A DNA stretch of 33,508 bases from Clostridiales bacterium Firm_05 (GTDB taxonomy: Bacteria > Bacillota > Clostridia > Oscillospirales > Ruminococcaceae). The position numbers and the translations under genes are program-made. Shown one piece after another: positions 25,732 through 33,508 of this stretch; the stretch's first letter is position 1; each line of letters opens with the position of its first letter. The stretch is from NCBI GenBank assembly GCA_001604035.1, contig LVAK01000099.1, positions 1 to 33,508 on the forward strand. The letters run 5' to 3'. The notes below the pieces were generated by a model. That model was given only the letters and a program-made list of their open reading frames with translations, made no database searches and was not told where the DNA came from.

Positions 25732-26544
25732 TTACCTTATCTTCAGAAACTCCTTGAAGTTCTCCGCAAGGATCATCTGGTTCTCCTTCTCTGTGAAGCC
25801 CAGTGCAAGAAAGCGCTCAAACTCCTCATCATGCCCCCACATAGGGTAATCCACGCCGAAGAAGCAGTTCTCCACGCCGTACTTTCTTACCATATGTGTT
25901 GCTTTCTCCGGACTTAAAAATGCCAGAGAGCTGCTGACGTCAAAGCGCACGTTCTGAAGTCCTGCAAGGATCTCCTCAGCCTCATCCCAACGCTGATAGC
26001 CGCCAAGATGTGCAGCAAGGAGCTGAAGCCTCGGGAAATTATCATGGATCGCCCTTATCCTCTTCGGAGCTGAATAATCATACCTGTTGTCTCCACAGTG
26101 TATCAGCAGAGGCAGCCGGCCCTGTATTATCTCATATATCTTGAACGCCTCCGGTGAATCCGCATCAAACTTCTGGAAGTCAGGATGCAGCTTTACTCCG
26201 TTAAGGCCAAGCTCTTCTATCTGGAGGATATCAGCCTCGATATCATCGGAATCCGCATGAGTTGTACCAAAGCCGTAAAACTCCGGGTGTGCCTTGCACT
26301 CCCCGGCAATAAAGCTGTTGATAGAGCTTATCTGTCTTGGAGATGTGGCGGTAGAGCAGACCAGATAGCGTGATACCCCTATCTTTTTTCCGCTCTCTAT
26401 AAGCTTATTGCTCATGCCGCAGCCTGTCATAGGCAGCTCATAGAAATGGCCGATATTGACAGTTGCATTTTCAGCTATCTTCTCCGGAAAAATGTGTGCA
26501 TGAGCATCGATTATCTCATATTTCTTGTATTCTTCGGATATCAT
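25732..26544 (-). CDS. Amidohydrolase-2 family metal-dependent hydrolase
   Basis: The 270-aa protein starts at the ATG ending at 26544, with AGGAGG eight bases upstream; an in-frame ATG eleven codons earlier lacks a good site. It is a TIM-barrel amidohydrolase of the PF04909 type: N-terminal metal pair DAHAHIF, LHPDFQ, HCGD, AAHLGG and the final metal Asp in FGVDYPMWG. Members act as hydrolases or as decarboxylases on aromatic or small carboxylated substrates. The substrate here cannot be inferred. It has an isolated consensus promoter and no obvious operon partner. Confidence 0.87.
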   Translation of the reverse strand: MISEEYKKYEIIDAHAHIFPEKIAENATVNIGHFYELPMTGCGMSNKLIESGKKIGVSRYLVCSTATSPRQISSINSFIAGECKAHPEFYGFGTTHADSDDIEADILQIEELGLNGVKLHPDFQKFDADSPEAFKIYEIIQGRLPLLIHCGDNRYDYSAPKRIRAIHDNFPRLQLLAAHLGGYQRWDEAEEILAGLQNVRFDVSSSLAFLSPEKATHMVRKYGVENCFFGVDYPMWGHDEEFERFLALGFTEKENQMILAENFKEFLKIR

Positions 26545-26583
26545 TATATTATCCTCCTGTATTCTCTTATGATCCAAGTATCA

Positions 26584-26612
26584 ATTATATATCATCTTTC
26601 CGGATTTGTCAA
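26584..26612 (-). promoter_or_regulatory. Consensus promoter of the amidohydrolase gene
   Basis: Minus strand TTGACA (26607-26612), 17-base spacer, TATAAT (26584-26589): a full match to the sigma-A consensus, about 40 bases before the ATG. Confidence 0.85.
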
Positions 26613-26692
26613 ATCATAGCTTATATTGTTGCATAAGGGAAATATATGTCGCAGTGACAATAATCTGTAATCAAAATTTATCCGCTTTGCTA

Positions 26693-26721
26693 TGGACAAA
26701 TTTCACAAATTATGTTATAAT
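26693..26721 (+). promoter_or_regulatory. Promoter of the Nudix gene
   Basis: TGGACA (26693-26698), 17-base spacer, TATAAT (26716-26721) with an extended -10 TG. It lies 73 bases before the ATG and could also drive the following lipoprotein gene. Confidence 0.8.
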
Positions 26722-26794
26722 TATTGTGAAACTACATGGGAAGTCCTGAGGGCTTCCATCATTATGCCGTATATGCGGCAAGAAAGGATATCTT

Positions 26795-27208
26795 ATGCTT
26801 CACGAGAAATCATGCGGTGCAATAGTGTACCGTAAATTTCATGGGAACACCGAGATCCTCCTCATAAAGCATATCAACAGCGGACACTGGTCCTTCCCGA
26901 AAGGCCACGTAGAGGCAGGCGAGACTGAGGTCGAGACCGCTCGCCGTGAGATAATGGAGGAAACTTCCATCGATGTTATCATAGATCCCACATTCCGTGA
27001 GACCGTCACCTATTCCCCTAAAAAGGACACTATGAAAGTAGTGGTCTACTTCCTTGCAAAAGCTAAAAATGTGGATTTTGTCCCACAGGAGGATGAGATC
27101 GCTGAGATACGCTGGGTGGATATATCCTACGCAGCAAATATACTCTCATACGAAAATGACAAAACCATAGTCGCAAAAGCCAAAAACGCCATAAAAGAAG
27201 CTCTTTGA
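26795..27208 (+). CDS. Nudix hydrolase
   Basis: This 137-aa cytoplasmic hydrolase would cleave a nucleoside diphosphate-linked substrate. The Nudix box runs from GHVEAGETEVETARREI to MEETSI (about residues 37-60), keeping the G-x5-E-x7-R-E-U-x-E-E core; the usual Gly after EE is Thr, a common variant. The start CGAIVYRK and the HWSFPKGH motif point to the bis(5'-nucleosyl)-tetraphosphatase / Ap4A-like branch. A ribosome site AAAGGA precedes the ATG. The lipoprotein gene follows 69 bases later on the same strand with no terminator between, so co-transcription is possible. Confidence 0.9.
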   Translation: MLHEKSCGAIVYRKFHGNTEILLIKHINSGHWSFPKGHVEAGETEVETARREIMEETSIDVIIDPTFRETVTYSPKKDTMKVVVYFLAKAKNVDFVPQEDEIAEIRWVDISYAANILSYENDKTIVAKAKNAIKEAL

Positions 27209-27277
27209 CGGCAGCGCTGACTTCCTCTGAGAGCTGCGAACCATAACTTTTCCCTTTTTGTTAAAGGAGGAGTACCC

Positions 27278-28765
27278 ATGAACACGCTGAAGAGGCTTGC
27301 CCTCACTCTTATAAGCTGCATCATGCTTGCAGGATGCGGAAGAACTGCTGACAGCGACGAAAGTATGCCGGACGGCATAGTTGAAGTCGCCCCTACCACC
27401 CAGTCCGAAGATCTTCAGGACGAGGACAATGACTATGAGGAAGAAGAAACTGTCACGACCAGGATCATATACGAACCGGAACTGTACACACAAACTACCA
27501 CTGCCGTCAGAAGAGGCAGGGTATATGTTGCTTCAGCAGCTCCTGCTCCGCCGGCGATACGCACGGTGACTACTGCCGCAGAGCATACAACTGCACCGCT
27601 CCAGACCAGGATGATCATCCGCACCACTGCGGCTGCCCCGGCTGAGACCAGTACCTCAGTTCACACAGCACCGGTCACTACTGCCACCAGTACCTCGGAG
27701 CATACCTCAACTTCCACTACGACAAAGCGGACTGCGCCTCCGGCAGTGACTACTACCGCTATAACTACTACTTATGCTGGCATATCCCCGGAAAAACAGC
27801 TCAGCAAGCTCACTCTGAGGCAGAAAGCATCTCAGCTGTTCATCGCTTCCCCGGATCAGCTTGCAGGCGTAAAGAACGCCACCGATGCCAATACCACTAT
27901 GAAACGCACTATCGCTGATACACCCGTAGGAGGAGTGATATTCAGCGCCGGCAACCTCTCTTCCAAAAAGCAGCTTTCAGCTATGCTGATAAATATGACG
28001 GTATACTTTGAGCAGTCCTGCGGTATAGGAACTATGATATCAGTCAGTGAACAGGGCGGCGAAAAAACATCCCCGGTATCGGAGAAGCTCCTGACAACAG
28101 GCTTCTATGAGCCGTCAGTCTATGGAAAGGAAAACGATCCGGAACACGTTTACGATATAGGAAAGACAATGGGCAAAGAGCTGCTAAAGCTGGGCTTCAA
28201 GCTGAACCTTGCACCGCCCGCCGACATAAGCGGCGGCTACAGCTCAGACGAGCATATCGCTGCCGAGCTTGTAAAGAGCATGGTAAGCGGCCTTAAGGAT
28301 TCGGGAGTATATTCTGCCGTCGGAAACTTCCCCGGCACAGATCAGCGCTCCGGCAGGACGCTAAAACAGCTGAGAGCCGTAGAATTTGTCCCATTCAAAG
28401 CAGCCGTAGATGAAGGCGTCAGCTTCATCTGCATGGGACACCAGAGAGTCTCCGGATTCGGCGACGGACTTCCGGCAGACCTGTCTCAGAAGGCCGTAGG
28501 ATGCATCAGAAGCGATCTTGGCTTCGGCGGTGTCATTATAAGCGGAGCCATGAATGACGAGGCTATAACCGGCAAATACGCCTCTGGAGAAGCCGCTGTA
28601 GCTTCAATCAAAGCCGGAGTAGATATGGTGCTCCTTCCGGAAGACCTCGACGAAGCAGTCGATGCAGTGTGCAAGGCTGTGGAAAGCGGAGAGATCCCCG
28701 AGGAGCGTCTGGACGAAAGCGTACTCCGGGTGCTGACTGTCAAAAAAGCAATGGGACTTTATTGA
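27278..28765 (+). CDS. Lipoprotein with a catalytically degenerate GH3 (NagZ-like) domain
   Basis: The 495-aa protein has a lipoprotein signal (lipobox LAGC, Cys20) and a long Thr/Ala/Pro linker (about 30-165). A glycoside hydrolase 3 barrel (about 170-495) follows, beginning LSKLTLRQKASQLF and resembling beta-N-acetylhexosaminidase NagZ. The key NagZ residues are gone: the K-H-x-P-G-H-G motif reads GNFPGTD, the nucleophile Asp of SDD reads SGA (in VIISGAMND), and D-x-E-G-G reads SEQGG. It is therefore predicted not to hydrolyse glycans by the family mechanism. A surface-exposed glycan-binding or structural role is inferred. AGGAGG precedes the ATG; a strong terminator follows. Confidence 0.85.
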   Translation: MNTLKRLALTLISCIMLAGCGRTADSDESMPDGIVEVAPTTQSEDLQDEDNDYEEEETVTTRIIYEPELYTQTTTAVRRGRVYVASAAPAPPAIRTVTTAAEHTTAPLQTRMIIRTTAAAPAETSTSVHTAPVTTATSTSEHTSTSTTTKRTAPPAVTTTAITTTYAGISPEKQLSKLTLRQKASQLFIASPDQLAGVKNATDANTTMKRTIADTPVGGVIFSAGNLSSKKQLSAMLINMTVYFEQSCGIGTMISVSEQGGEKTSPVSEKLLTTGFYEPSVYGKENDPEHVYDIGKTMGKELLKLGFKLNLAPPADISGGYSSDEHIAAELVKSMVSGLKDSGVYSAVGNFPGTDQRSGRTLKQLRAVEFVPFKAAVDEGVSFICMGHQRVSGFGDGLPADLSQKAVGCIRSDLGFGGVIISGAMNDEAITGKYASGEAAVASIKAGVDMVLLPEDLDEAVDAVCKAVESGEIPEERLDESVLRVLTVKKAMGLY

Positions 28766-28801
28766 ATCAAAGCAACTCAGCATCCTTTCCCTGTATAAAA
28801 C

Positions 28802-28836
28802 AAAGAGCCTTTAAGTCGGAAGCTTAAAGGCTCTTT
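28802..28836. terminator. Terminator after the GH3-like lipoprotein gene
   Basis: A 14-bp stem (28802-28815 with 28823-28836) ending in TTTTT on the plus strand. The convergent DUF2752 gene ends at 28837, so the minus-strand side may also use it. Confidence 0.88.
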
Positions 28837-29205
28837 TTAATATAACGGCCATACCGGAAGATTCCTCACCAAAAAGAATACCACCAGAAGGACTATGGAT
28901 ATGACCTCTGTCACGAATATAAATCGTTCTCCCCTGTCGAAAAGCCACAGACATATATCTATCATCCACAAGGGCAGCAGACAGAATATGACCGGATTCC
29001 AGTAGAAGGCCTTTTCAAAATCGAATCCGGCAATACTCATGCACATCCTCGAAACGCCGCAGCCGGGACAGTGTATATGGCCATGACTAAGCCTTCTCAG
29101 CGGACACGGAACAGATATCCCTGTCAGCATCACAAAAAAGAAATAGCATATACCAAGTGCCAGTATCCTGAGCACTTTTTTCAGTTTAACTTTGTTTATC
29201 TTCAT
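28837..29205 (-). CDS. DUF2752 membrane protein
   Basis: The 122-aa protein (ATG ending at 29205; a TTG two codons upstream is an alternative) has about three hydrophobic segments: residues ~13-33, ~65-85 and ~95-115. The signature CPGCGVSRM lies in the loop after the first segment, with an earlier Cys in SVPCPLRR. This is the DUF2752 pattern, a small bacterial membrane family of unknown function. No clear ribosome site is visible. It follows the zinc-ribbon/DUF4234 gene on the same strand, separated by a hairpin, so it may depend on read-through. Confidence 0.82.
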   Translation of the reverse strand: MKINKVKLKKVLRILALGICYFFFVMLTGISVPCPLRRLSHGHIHCPGCGVSRMCMSIAGFDFEKAFYWNPVIFCLLPLWMIDICLWLFDRGERFIFVTEVISIVLLVVFFLVRNLPVWPLY

Positions 29206-29218
29206 AAGCAATAAATAA

Positions 29219-29240
29219 GAACTGCCCTGAAGGGCAGTTC
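29219..29240 (-). terminator. Hairpin terminator of the DUF4234 gene
   Basis: A perfect 10-bp palindromic stem (GAACTGCCCT / AGGGCAGTTC), followed on the minus strand by TTATTTATT. It lies between the DUF4234 gene and the downstream DUF2752 gene. Confidence 0.7.
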
Positions 29241-29249
29241 ATGTCGTTA

Positions 29250-29876
29250 TCAAGCAAGTGTGTTGATCTCGTTCTGCATAAGTGCATATGCAACAATGGA
29301 TAAGCCGAATAAATTGAGAACGAGGTAGAGTATCGGCAGACTTCCCGGTGCAAGGCCTCTTGAAGCACGTACACGCTCAAGTCTTTCACCCTGCTTATAT
29401 GCCCAGTAAAGGCCATAAATACCGCAGGTTATAAGTGTAAGAACGAAAGCTGTTCCGCCTGAAGTAGCTGAAGGCTCCTGAGAGATCCTGTTTGTATCAT
29501 CTGTAAGATTTATGAACCATATTATTGCATAAATTCCACAAGTAACAAAACAAAGAATAATACAGGTAACTATTGAACGTACCTGAACGCCGGACATACC
29601 AGCGCCGCCCATGCCAGAGTTAGGATATCCGTAGCCGCCATACTGCTGCTGGCCGTACCCCTGCTGACCATACTGCTGCTGGCCGTAGCCCTGCTGACCG
29701 TACTGCTGCTGACCATAGCCCTGCTGGCCGTACTGCTGCTGTCCATAGCCCTGCTGGTTGTACTGCTGAGGCTGTCCGTAAGGATTCGGAGTATTTGGAG
29801 AATAATTCTCCGCAGGTGAACCGCAGTTAGGACAGAATTTTCCATCGAATTCGCTTCCGCAATTATGACAAATCAT
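29250..29876 (-). CDS. Zinc-ribbon, Q/G/Y-repeat, DUF4234-type membrane protein
   Basis: The 208-aa protein starts at the ATG ending at 29876 (GGGGGT seven bases upstream). Residues 1-20 are a zinc ribbon with C-x-x-C pairs (CHNCG, CPNCG). Residues about 30-90 are low complexity, with four copies of a ten-residue unit ([10 protein letters not shown]) encoded by a 30-base tandem repeat. The C-terminal part (about 100-208) has three hydrophobic segments with the repeated signature CGIYAIIW / CGIYGLYW, as in DUF4234 proteins. The function is unknown. The Gln/Gly/Tyr stretch resembles prion-like or self-associating tails. It has its own consensus-like promoter (29907-29935). Confidence 0.87.
   Translation of the reverse strand: MICHNCGSEFDGKFCPNCGSPAENYSPNTPNPYGQPQQYNQQGYGQQQYGQQGYGQQQYGQQGYGQQQYGQQGYGQQQYGGYGYPNSGMGGAGMSGVQVRSIVTCIILCFVTCGIYAIIWFINLTDDTNRISQEPSATSGGTAFVLTLITCGIYGLYWAYKQGERLERVRASRGLAPGSLPILYLVLNLFGLSIVAYALMQNEINTLA
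29641..29770. repeat. 30-base tandem repeat inside the DUF4234 gene
   Basis: Four near-identical 30-base units beginning TACTGCTGCT at 29641, 29671, 29701 and 29731, plus a partial fifth at 29761. Differences between units are mostly silent, so the Gln/Gly/Tyr protein repeat is conserved. Copy number is likely to vary between strains. Confidence 0.92.
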
Positions 29877-29906
29877 GTGATTACCCCCAATAAAGTATTT
29901 TTCAAC

Positions 29907-29935
29907 ATTATACCATAATTTTCCCCTCATTTCAA
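29907..29935 (-). promoter_or_regulatory. Promoter of the DUF4234 gene
   Basis: Minus strand TTGAAA (29930-29935), 17-base spacer, TATAAT (29907-29912) with an extended -10 TG, about 30 bases before the ATG. Confidence 0.78.
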
Positions 29936-30005
29936 TATGCGAATCATACAATTACGGCTTGTTCAAACTGAACTATTTGCATAATCTGTCGATAAAGCCA
30001 TGTTT

Positions 30006-31148
30006 TCAGTAATAAACGGCATATCCATCGGCGGATGAGCCTTCAACAAGGCTGATCTGACGGCTGATAATTGTGTCATCCTCTATCCATTCCAGCTCGC
30101 CTGCCTCTCCTGCCCAGGCGTCCTCACGTCCTTCCTTGTAGCCCGCAAGACCTATCACAAGGGAAACTCCGCTGTCGCCTCGAAGTGTCTCCCACTCACG
30201 CAGAGTTGCCTCAAATGGAGAAGTCTCATTGTGGAAACCGTAATATATCTGCGGAACTATATAATCGCAGTAACCGCTGCTGCCAGCCCAGAGCCTCACA
30301 TCTGCGAACTGAGTATCATAATTTGCAGAAATCTTTCCCTGGGGGCTGATACCGAAGAGCAGACGGCTGTCCCTGCTCTTAACAGCATCATATATCGACT
30401 TTACCATAGCGGAGACATTGTCCAGACGCCACTGCGAAAGGTCGGTGCTGTCGGAAGCCGCAAAGGCCTCGCTGTCAAAATCCGGAGATGTGGTCGGATA
30501 AAAGTAGTCGTCAATATGGATACCGTCAACCGGGTATTTCTCCAGTATCTCCGTAACCTCGTCAGCTATGAGCTTCCTTACCTCCTCATAAGCAGGCACA
30601 AGGTACCAGCGGCCGTTTACCAGCTTTGCATACTTCCCCTGATCCGCCCATTGTCTTGTGATATAGCTGTCAGAGACGCTCTGCATCTGTTCAGCGGTCT
30701 GAAGTCTAAGAGGATTTATCCATGCGTGTATGGACATACCGAGGGCATGAGCCTCATCGGTCATTATCATCAGCGGGTCATACTCTCCGTCAAGAGCTGT
30801 ACCACGGGGGAATATGGATGAATCATAATATGCATCTCCTGTAGGACGGACATGGACATAAAGAGTATTCACTCCCTCAGCAAGAGCCTGTGAAAAGATA
30901 TTTCTTATCTCTCTGCGGAACTGCTCTTCATTTTTTCCGCCCATCAGCTCAGGATATTGCAGATACGTTATCCAGCGGCCGTTCTGCTTACGGAAGTTCA
31001 CCGGTGCTCTGCCCTCCGGAAGAGCAGGATCAGTCAGAGCCTCTGCTAAACAGGCTGTTGAAGTCTGAACAGGCTCCTGAGAGGAGATATCCTGCACGGC
31101 ACATGAACAGAGTAATGGCAGACACAGTAATAATATCATTCGTTTCAT
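30006..31148 (-). CDS. GHL10 (DUF187-type) glycosyl-hydrolase-like lipoprotein
   Basis: The 380-aa protein starts at the ATG ending at 31148, with GAGGTG five bases upstream; a longer in-frame start lacks this site. The N-terminus is a lipoprotein signal with lipobox LCSC. The body (about residues 50-360) is the GHL10 TIM barrel: GRWITYLQYP, VNTLYVHVRPTGDAYY, SIHAWINPLR, VDGIHIDDYFYP and YIVPQIYYGF. The family is thought to act on cell-wall or polysaccharide glycans from the outside of the cell; the acidic residues of IDDYFYP are the likely active site. The C-terminus is short compared with some relatives. Confidence 0.9.
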   Translation of the reverse strand: MKRMILLLCLPLLCSCAVQDISSQEPVQTSTACLAEALTDPALPEGRAPVNFRKQNGRWITYLQYPELMGGKNEEQFRREIRNIFSQALAEGVNTLYVHVRPTGDAYYDSSIFPRGTALDGEYDPLMIMTDEAHALGMSIHAWINPLRLQTAEQMQSVSDSYITRQWADQGKYAKLVNGRWYLVPAYEEVRKLIADEVTEILEKYPVDGIHIDDYFYPTTSPDFDSEAFAASDSTDLSQWRLDNVSAMVKSIYDAVKSRDSRLLFGISPQGKISANYDTQFADVRLWAGSSGYCDYIVPQIYYGFHNETSPFEATLREWETLRGDSGVSLVIGLAGYKEGREDAWAGEAGELEWIEDDTIISRQISLVEGSSADGYAVYY

Positions 31149-31236
31149 ATTTTCACCTCGTCCAATCATATGCGATTCCGTTGAAAGGTATTCTGCTATG
31201 AACGCCGGATGATACATAAAATGACATTGAACAGCC

Positions 31237-31265
31237 TTGATTTTTTTAACGGGATGATGTATAAT
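31237..31265 (+). promoter_or_regulatory. Promoter of the DUF4317 gene
   Basis: TTGATT (31237-31242), 17-base spacer, TATAAT (31260-31265), 76 bases before the ATG at 31342. Confidence 0.78.
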
Positions 31266-31341
31266 AGTATGGCACTTACATTGTCATGGAAAGCGATATG
31301 ATATTCCGGAGCTTCATCGACAGTGCTGAAAGGAGATACAT

Positions 31342-32472
31342 ATGAATAAGAAAGAAACAGCCGAGATAAAGAAGAATTTTTCAGATAAAAGCGGATTTTT
31401 CATCATGGAGCGTGTGCTCACAGCTTTCATCGACGCAGAGAAGAACCTGAGATATCACCATACAAATTCCTGTCTCACCATGCCAGTTGAAGAGCATGAC
31501 GTATACGATGAGACACTGAAAAAGGTGCTCAATACAAACGTGGGAAAGTCATTTGTTGAATATGAATTTCCGAATGAGGCTTACGAAGAGGGACAGCCGC
31601 AGAACATCCTCTATACACTCCTTACATCAGAGCTAAAGGATGACCTTGTCTGTGAGGACTTCCTCAATCACATCGCAAACCGTATCGCTATTGAAGGCCC
31701 TATTGCAGTGATAACAGCCTACTGCACATACACTGTCCGCAAGAAGGATAAAAATGACGAATTTGCTGAGGGTGAGGACGAGATCTACCGCTATCTGCTT
31801 ACAGCGATCTGTCCGGTAAATACATCAAGTGACGGATTTGTTTTTGACTCCTTCAACAATGAGATAACGAAGAAGCTTAACACCGAGCTTATAATCAGCA
31901 AATCCCCTTCAGACGGATTCCTTTTCCCAGTTTTCAGCAATCGCAGCAGCGACATAAACCACGTTATGTACTATTCAAAAAACGCAAAGCAGCCAAATAT
32001 TTCAATAATCGAAGAGGTGCTGGGATGTAATTTCGTAATGTCAGCCGAGAACGAAAAATCCAGCTTCCAGAACATTCTCAAATCGGTTGTTGGAGACGAC
32101 CTTGATTATACTCTCATAAGAACCGTTAATGAGAAGATTCAGGAGGTCGTTGAAGACAGCAAGGACGATACAGACAATGCCGTTATAGAGCCGCTTCAGA
32201 TCAAGGAAATATTAAGTGATATCGGTCTGCCTGAGGAGAGAGTCAACATGGTTGAGCCGGTCTACGAGAAGGTTTGCGGAAAGGCTCCTCTCACAGCATC
32301 AAATCTGGTGGAGACAAAGACTGTTCTTGCATCTCCAGGAATCACTGTGAATATCAAGGCTTCAGCCGCAGACAAGGTAAGGACAAGCGTCATTGACGGC
32401 AGGAGATGCCTGCTTATCGACATTGATGATCCGACGATCGAGATAAACGGCCTGCCGGTAACTTTAAACTGA
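31342..32472 (+). CDS. DUF4317 family protein
   Basis: The 376-aa protein begins MNKKETAEIKKNF and belongs to the DUF4317 family, common in Clostridia and of unknown function. AAGGAG precedes the ATG. No signal peptide, membrane helix or catalytic motif is visible, so it is probably cytoplasmic. It appears to have an alpha/beta N-terminal half (to about residue 215) and a more helical, acidic region (about 235-320), followed by a short beta-rich tail ending IEINGLPVTLN. It is monocistronic, with its own promoter and terminator. Confidence 0.85.
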   Translation: MNKKETAEIKKNFSDKSGFFIMERVLTAFIDAEKNLRYHHTNSCLTMPVEEHDVYDETLKKVLNTNVGKSFVEYEFPNEAYEEGQPQNILYTLLTSELKDDLVCEDFLNHIANRIAIEGPIAVITAYCTYTVRKKDKNDEFAEGEDEIYRYLLTAICPVNTSSDGFVFDSFNNEITKKLNTELIISKSPSDGFLFPVFSNRSSDINHVMYYSKNAKQPNISIIEEVLGCNFVMSAENEKSSFQNILKSVVGDDLDYTLIRTVNEKIQEVVEDSKDDTDNAVIEPLQIKEILSDIGLPEERVNMVEPVYEKVCGKAPLTASNLVETKTVLASPGITVNIKASAADKVRTSVIDGRRCLLIDIDDPTIEINGLPVTLN

Positions 32473-32521
32473 TAATACATAAAAATCCCGGAAGCAAAGA
32501 CAGATACACATATATAAGTTT

Positions 32522-32553
32522 TGCCCCTGAGTGTTTCAAAGCGCTCAGGGGCA
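32522..32553 (+). terminator. Terminator of the DUF4317 gene
   Basis: A 10-bp stem TGCCCCTGAG / CTCAGGGGCA (32522-32531 with 32544-32553) followed by TTGTGTTTATT. A smaller GCAGCC/GGCTGC hairpin with GAA loop follows at 32589-32603. The remaining bases to 32693 show no gene. Confidence 0.78.
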
Positions 32554-32693
32554 TTGTGTTTATTATGTTGCTAAGATACATCAGAATTGCAGCCGAAGGC
32601 TGCGCTTTTCACGTTGTCGCTCGTAAACTCGCTTACTCTGTACAACTTACATAGTCTGCTTTCGCTTACGGCACTATTAACATAAATCATAAT

Positions 32694-33134
32694 TTATATT
32701 TCCATCTTTACAAGATACTCTGTAGTTCCTTCTTCAAACTTTTTTATACTCGTTAGATGGAATCCGTGCGCCTCATAGAAGCGGATGGCATCAATGTTTT
32801 TTTCTATTGCCCACAGAAAAGTAATCGGAAAATGCTCTTTGGCATATTCGATCAATGAAGATCCAATGCCCTGGTCTTGGAAAAAGTGATCGACATATAA
32901 CTCGACAATTTCGTTTCCCTCAATGTGAATAAGTCCTTTTAAAATACCATCATCATACACGAACATATTGTCAATTATACCTGCTTCAATATATTTCTTT
33001 GCTACAGGAAGCACCTGTAGCTCCACGAATGAATAGACATCATCCTGAAATATAGGACGGAATTTCATTCGCTTCACGAATACAAGTATTTCCGCAATTC
33101 TTGAAGCATCTTCTTCTGTTGCTTTTCTAATCAT
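32694..33134 (-). CDS. GNAT-family N-acetyltransferase
   Basis: The 146-aa protein has the GNAT pattern: an N-terminal MIRKATEEDASRIAEI, the beta-4 strand EIVELYVDHFF, the acetyl-CoA-binding QDQGIGSSLIEYA (Q-x-x-G-I-G), and the terminal RFYEAHGF. It would transfer an acetyl group from acetyl-CoA to an amine; the substrate is unknown. The ATG ending at 33134 fits the family N-terminus, yet the best ribosome site (AGGAGG, 33149-33154) lies 14 bases upstream and directly precedes a four-codon ORF (33131-33145) whose stop overlaps this start as ATGA. The region is more AT-rich than most of the window. Confidence 0.88.
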   Translation of the reverse strand: MIRKATEEDASRIAEILVFVKRMKFRPIFQDDVYSFVELQVLPVAKKYIEAGIIDNMFVYDDGILKGLIHIEGNEIVELYVDHFFQDQGIGSSLIEYAKEHFPITFLWAIEKNIDAIRFYEAHGFHLTSIKKFEEGTTEYLVKMEI

Positions 33135-33145
33135 GTGTATGTCAT
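33131..33145 (-). other. Possible four-codon leader ORF (MTYT) coupled to the acetyltransferase
   Basis: ATG three bases after AGGAGG, reading Met-Thr-Tyr-Thr-stop; the TGA overlaps the acetyltransferase ATG. It may couple or meter translation, or be chance. Confidence 0.2.
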
Positions 33146-33171
33146 TCACCTCCTGATTTATATTAGTAAAA

Positions 33172-33200
33172 ATTATAGCACAGCATTGAAATCCTGTCAA
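33172..33200 (-). promoter_or_regulatory. Consensus promoter of the acetyltransferase gene
   Basis: Minus strand TTGACA (33195-33200), exactly 17 bases, TATAAT (33172-33177): a perfect sigma-A consensus about 40 bases before the ATG, predicting strong constitutive transcription. Confidence 0.88.
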
Positions 33201-33309
33201 TAGAAACGCCATAGCACTTCTGAATGTATATCAAAAATACTATGGCTTAAAACTTCTATATAAGCATCAGGCTAACTGCCTCCGTACTTTTTTTTCTACA
33301 AAAATAAAA

Positions 33310-33333
33310 ATCGGAAGCCAAAAGACTTCCGAT
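33310..33333 (-). terminator. Terminator of the rRNA operon
   Basis: An 8-bp stem ATCGGAAG / CTTCCGAT with an 8-base loop, followed on the minus strand by TTTTTATTTTTG. It stands just after the 5S rRNA gene. Confidence 0.88.
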
Positions 33334-33344
33334 AATTGAAAGAG

Positions 33345-33460
<116 letters not shown>

Positions 33461-33508
33461 TTAATTTTAAACTTGAAAAATAAAGCAGTAATGCGAGGAA
33501 GAACTTAG

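Noticed and set aside
29641-29770. Regular 30-base repeats as a CRISPR array
   Set aside because: Units are contiguous with no spacers and encode a protein repeat in frame.

Overview
The window looks like a chromosomal segment from a cellulosome-producing Ruminococcus (Clostridia; R. flavefaciens / R. champanellensis-like). The evidence is a secreted GH9 cellulase with a CBM3 module and a Ruminococcus-style dockerin, long Thr-rich linkers on most exported proteins, strong Shine-Dalgarno sites, TTGACA/TATAAT promoters, and Clostridia-typical families (DUF4317, TIGR03905 TSCPD protein, type III pantothenate kinase). The species is inferred.

Layout. (1) 1-617: the 3' end of a large gene whose product ends in a PcrA-like 'HxxFGxG' tail. 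(2) 685-6737: a visibly AT-rich two-gene island. It holds a membrane-anchored 845-aa protein of unknown family and a 1060-aa AlbA_2 (Schlafen-like) protein with a long helical tail; this is my best candidate for an undescribed, possibly defensive, system. (3) 6825-9330: a tRNA gene with anticodon CAT on the minus strand, with its terminator, cut in two by a complete IS21-family element (6931-9317, istA and istB intact, 8-bp target duplication). (4) 9489-12114: hairpins and the GH9-CBM3-dockerin cellulase. (5) 12305-22289: a surface-signalling locus. Two closely related Ser/Thr kinases are transcribed divergently from near-identical promoters. One carries an Ig-like plus beta-propeller ectodomain and the other a C-type-lectin-like ectodomain. 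The second is followed by a double-FHA ABC ATPase, its permease, a PP2C phosphatase and a small TSCPD protein; a penicillin-binding transpeptidase then follows from its own promoter.

(6) 22336-25727: housekeeping genes: rubredoxin (a short gene), D-lactate dehydrogenase and CoaBC on the minus strand, with CoaX divergent. CoaBC and CoaX together cover the first and middle steps of CoA synthesis from pantothenate. (7) 25732-32553: an amidohydrolase, a Nudix hydrolase, a lipoprotein with a GH3 fold that has lost its catalytic residues, a DUF2752 protein, a zinc-ribbon / Q-G-Y-repeat / DUF4234 membrane protein, a GHL10 lipoprotein and a DUF4317 protein. (8) 32694-33508: a GNAT acetyltransferase with a consensus promoter, then the 5S rRNA end and terminator of an rRNA operon on the minus strand.

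The signalling locus reads as one unit. Kinase ectodomains could sense wall or glycan, the FHA-ABC exporter is a natural phospho-threonine reader, PP2C would reset the signal, and the transpeptidase would be a wall-building output. Related arrangements are known from actinobacteria (PknF with Rv1747; pstP-rodA-pbpA-pknA-pknB). All identifications are from reading the translated sequence; no database search was possible.
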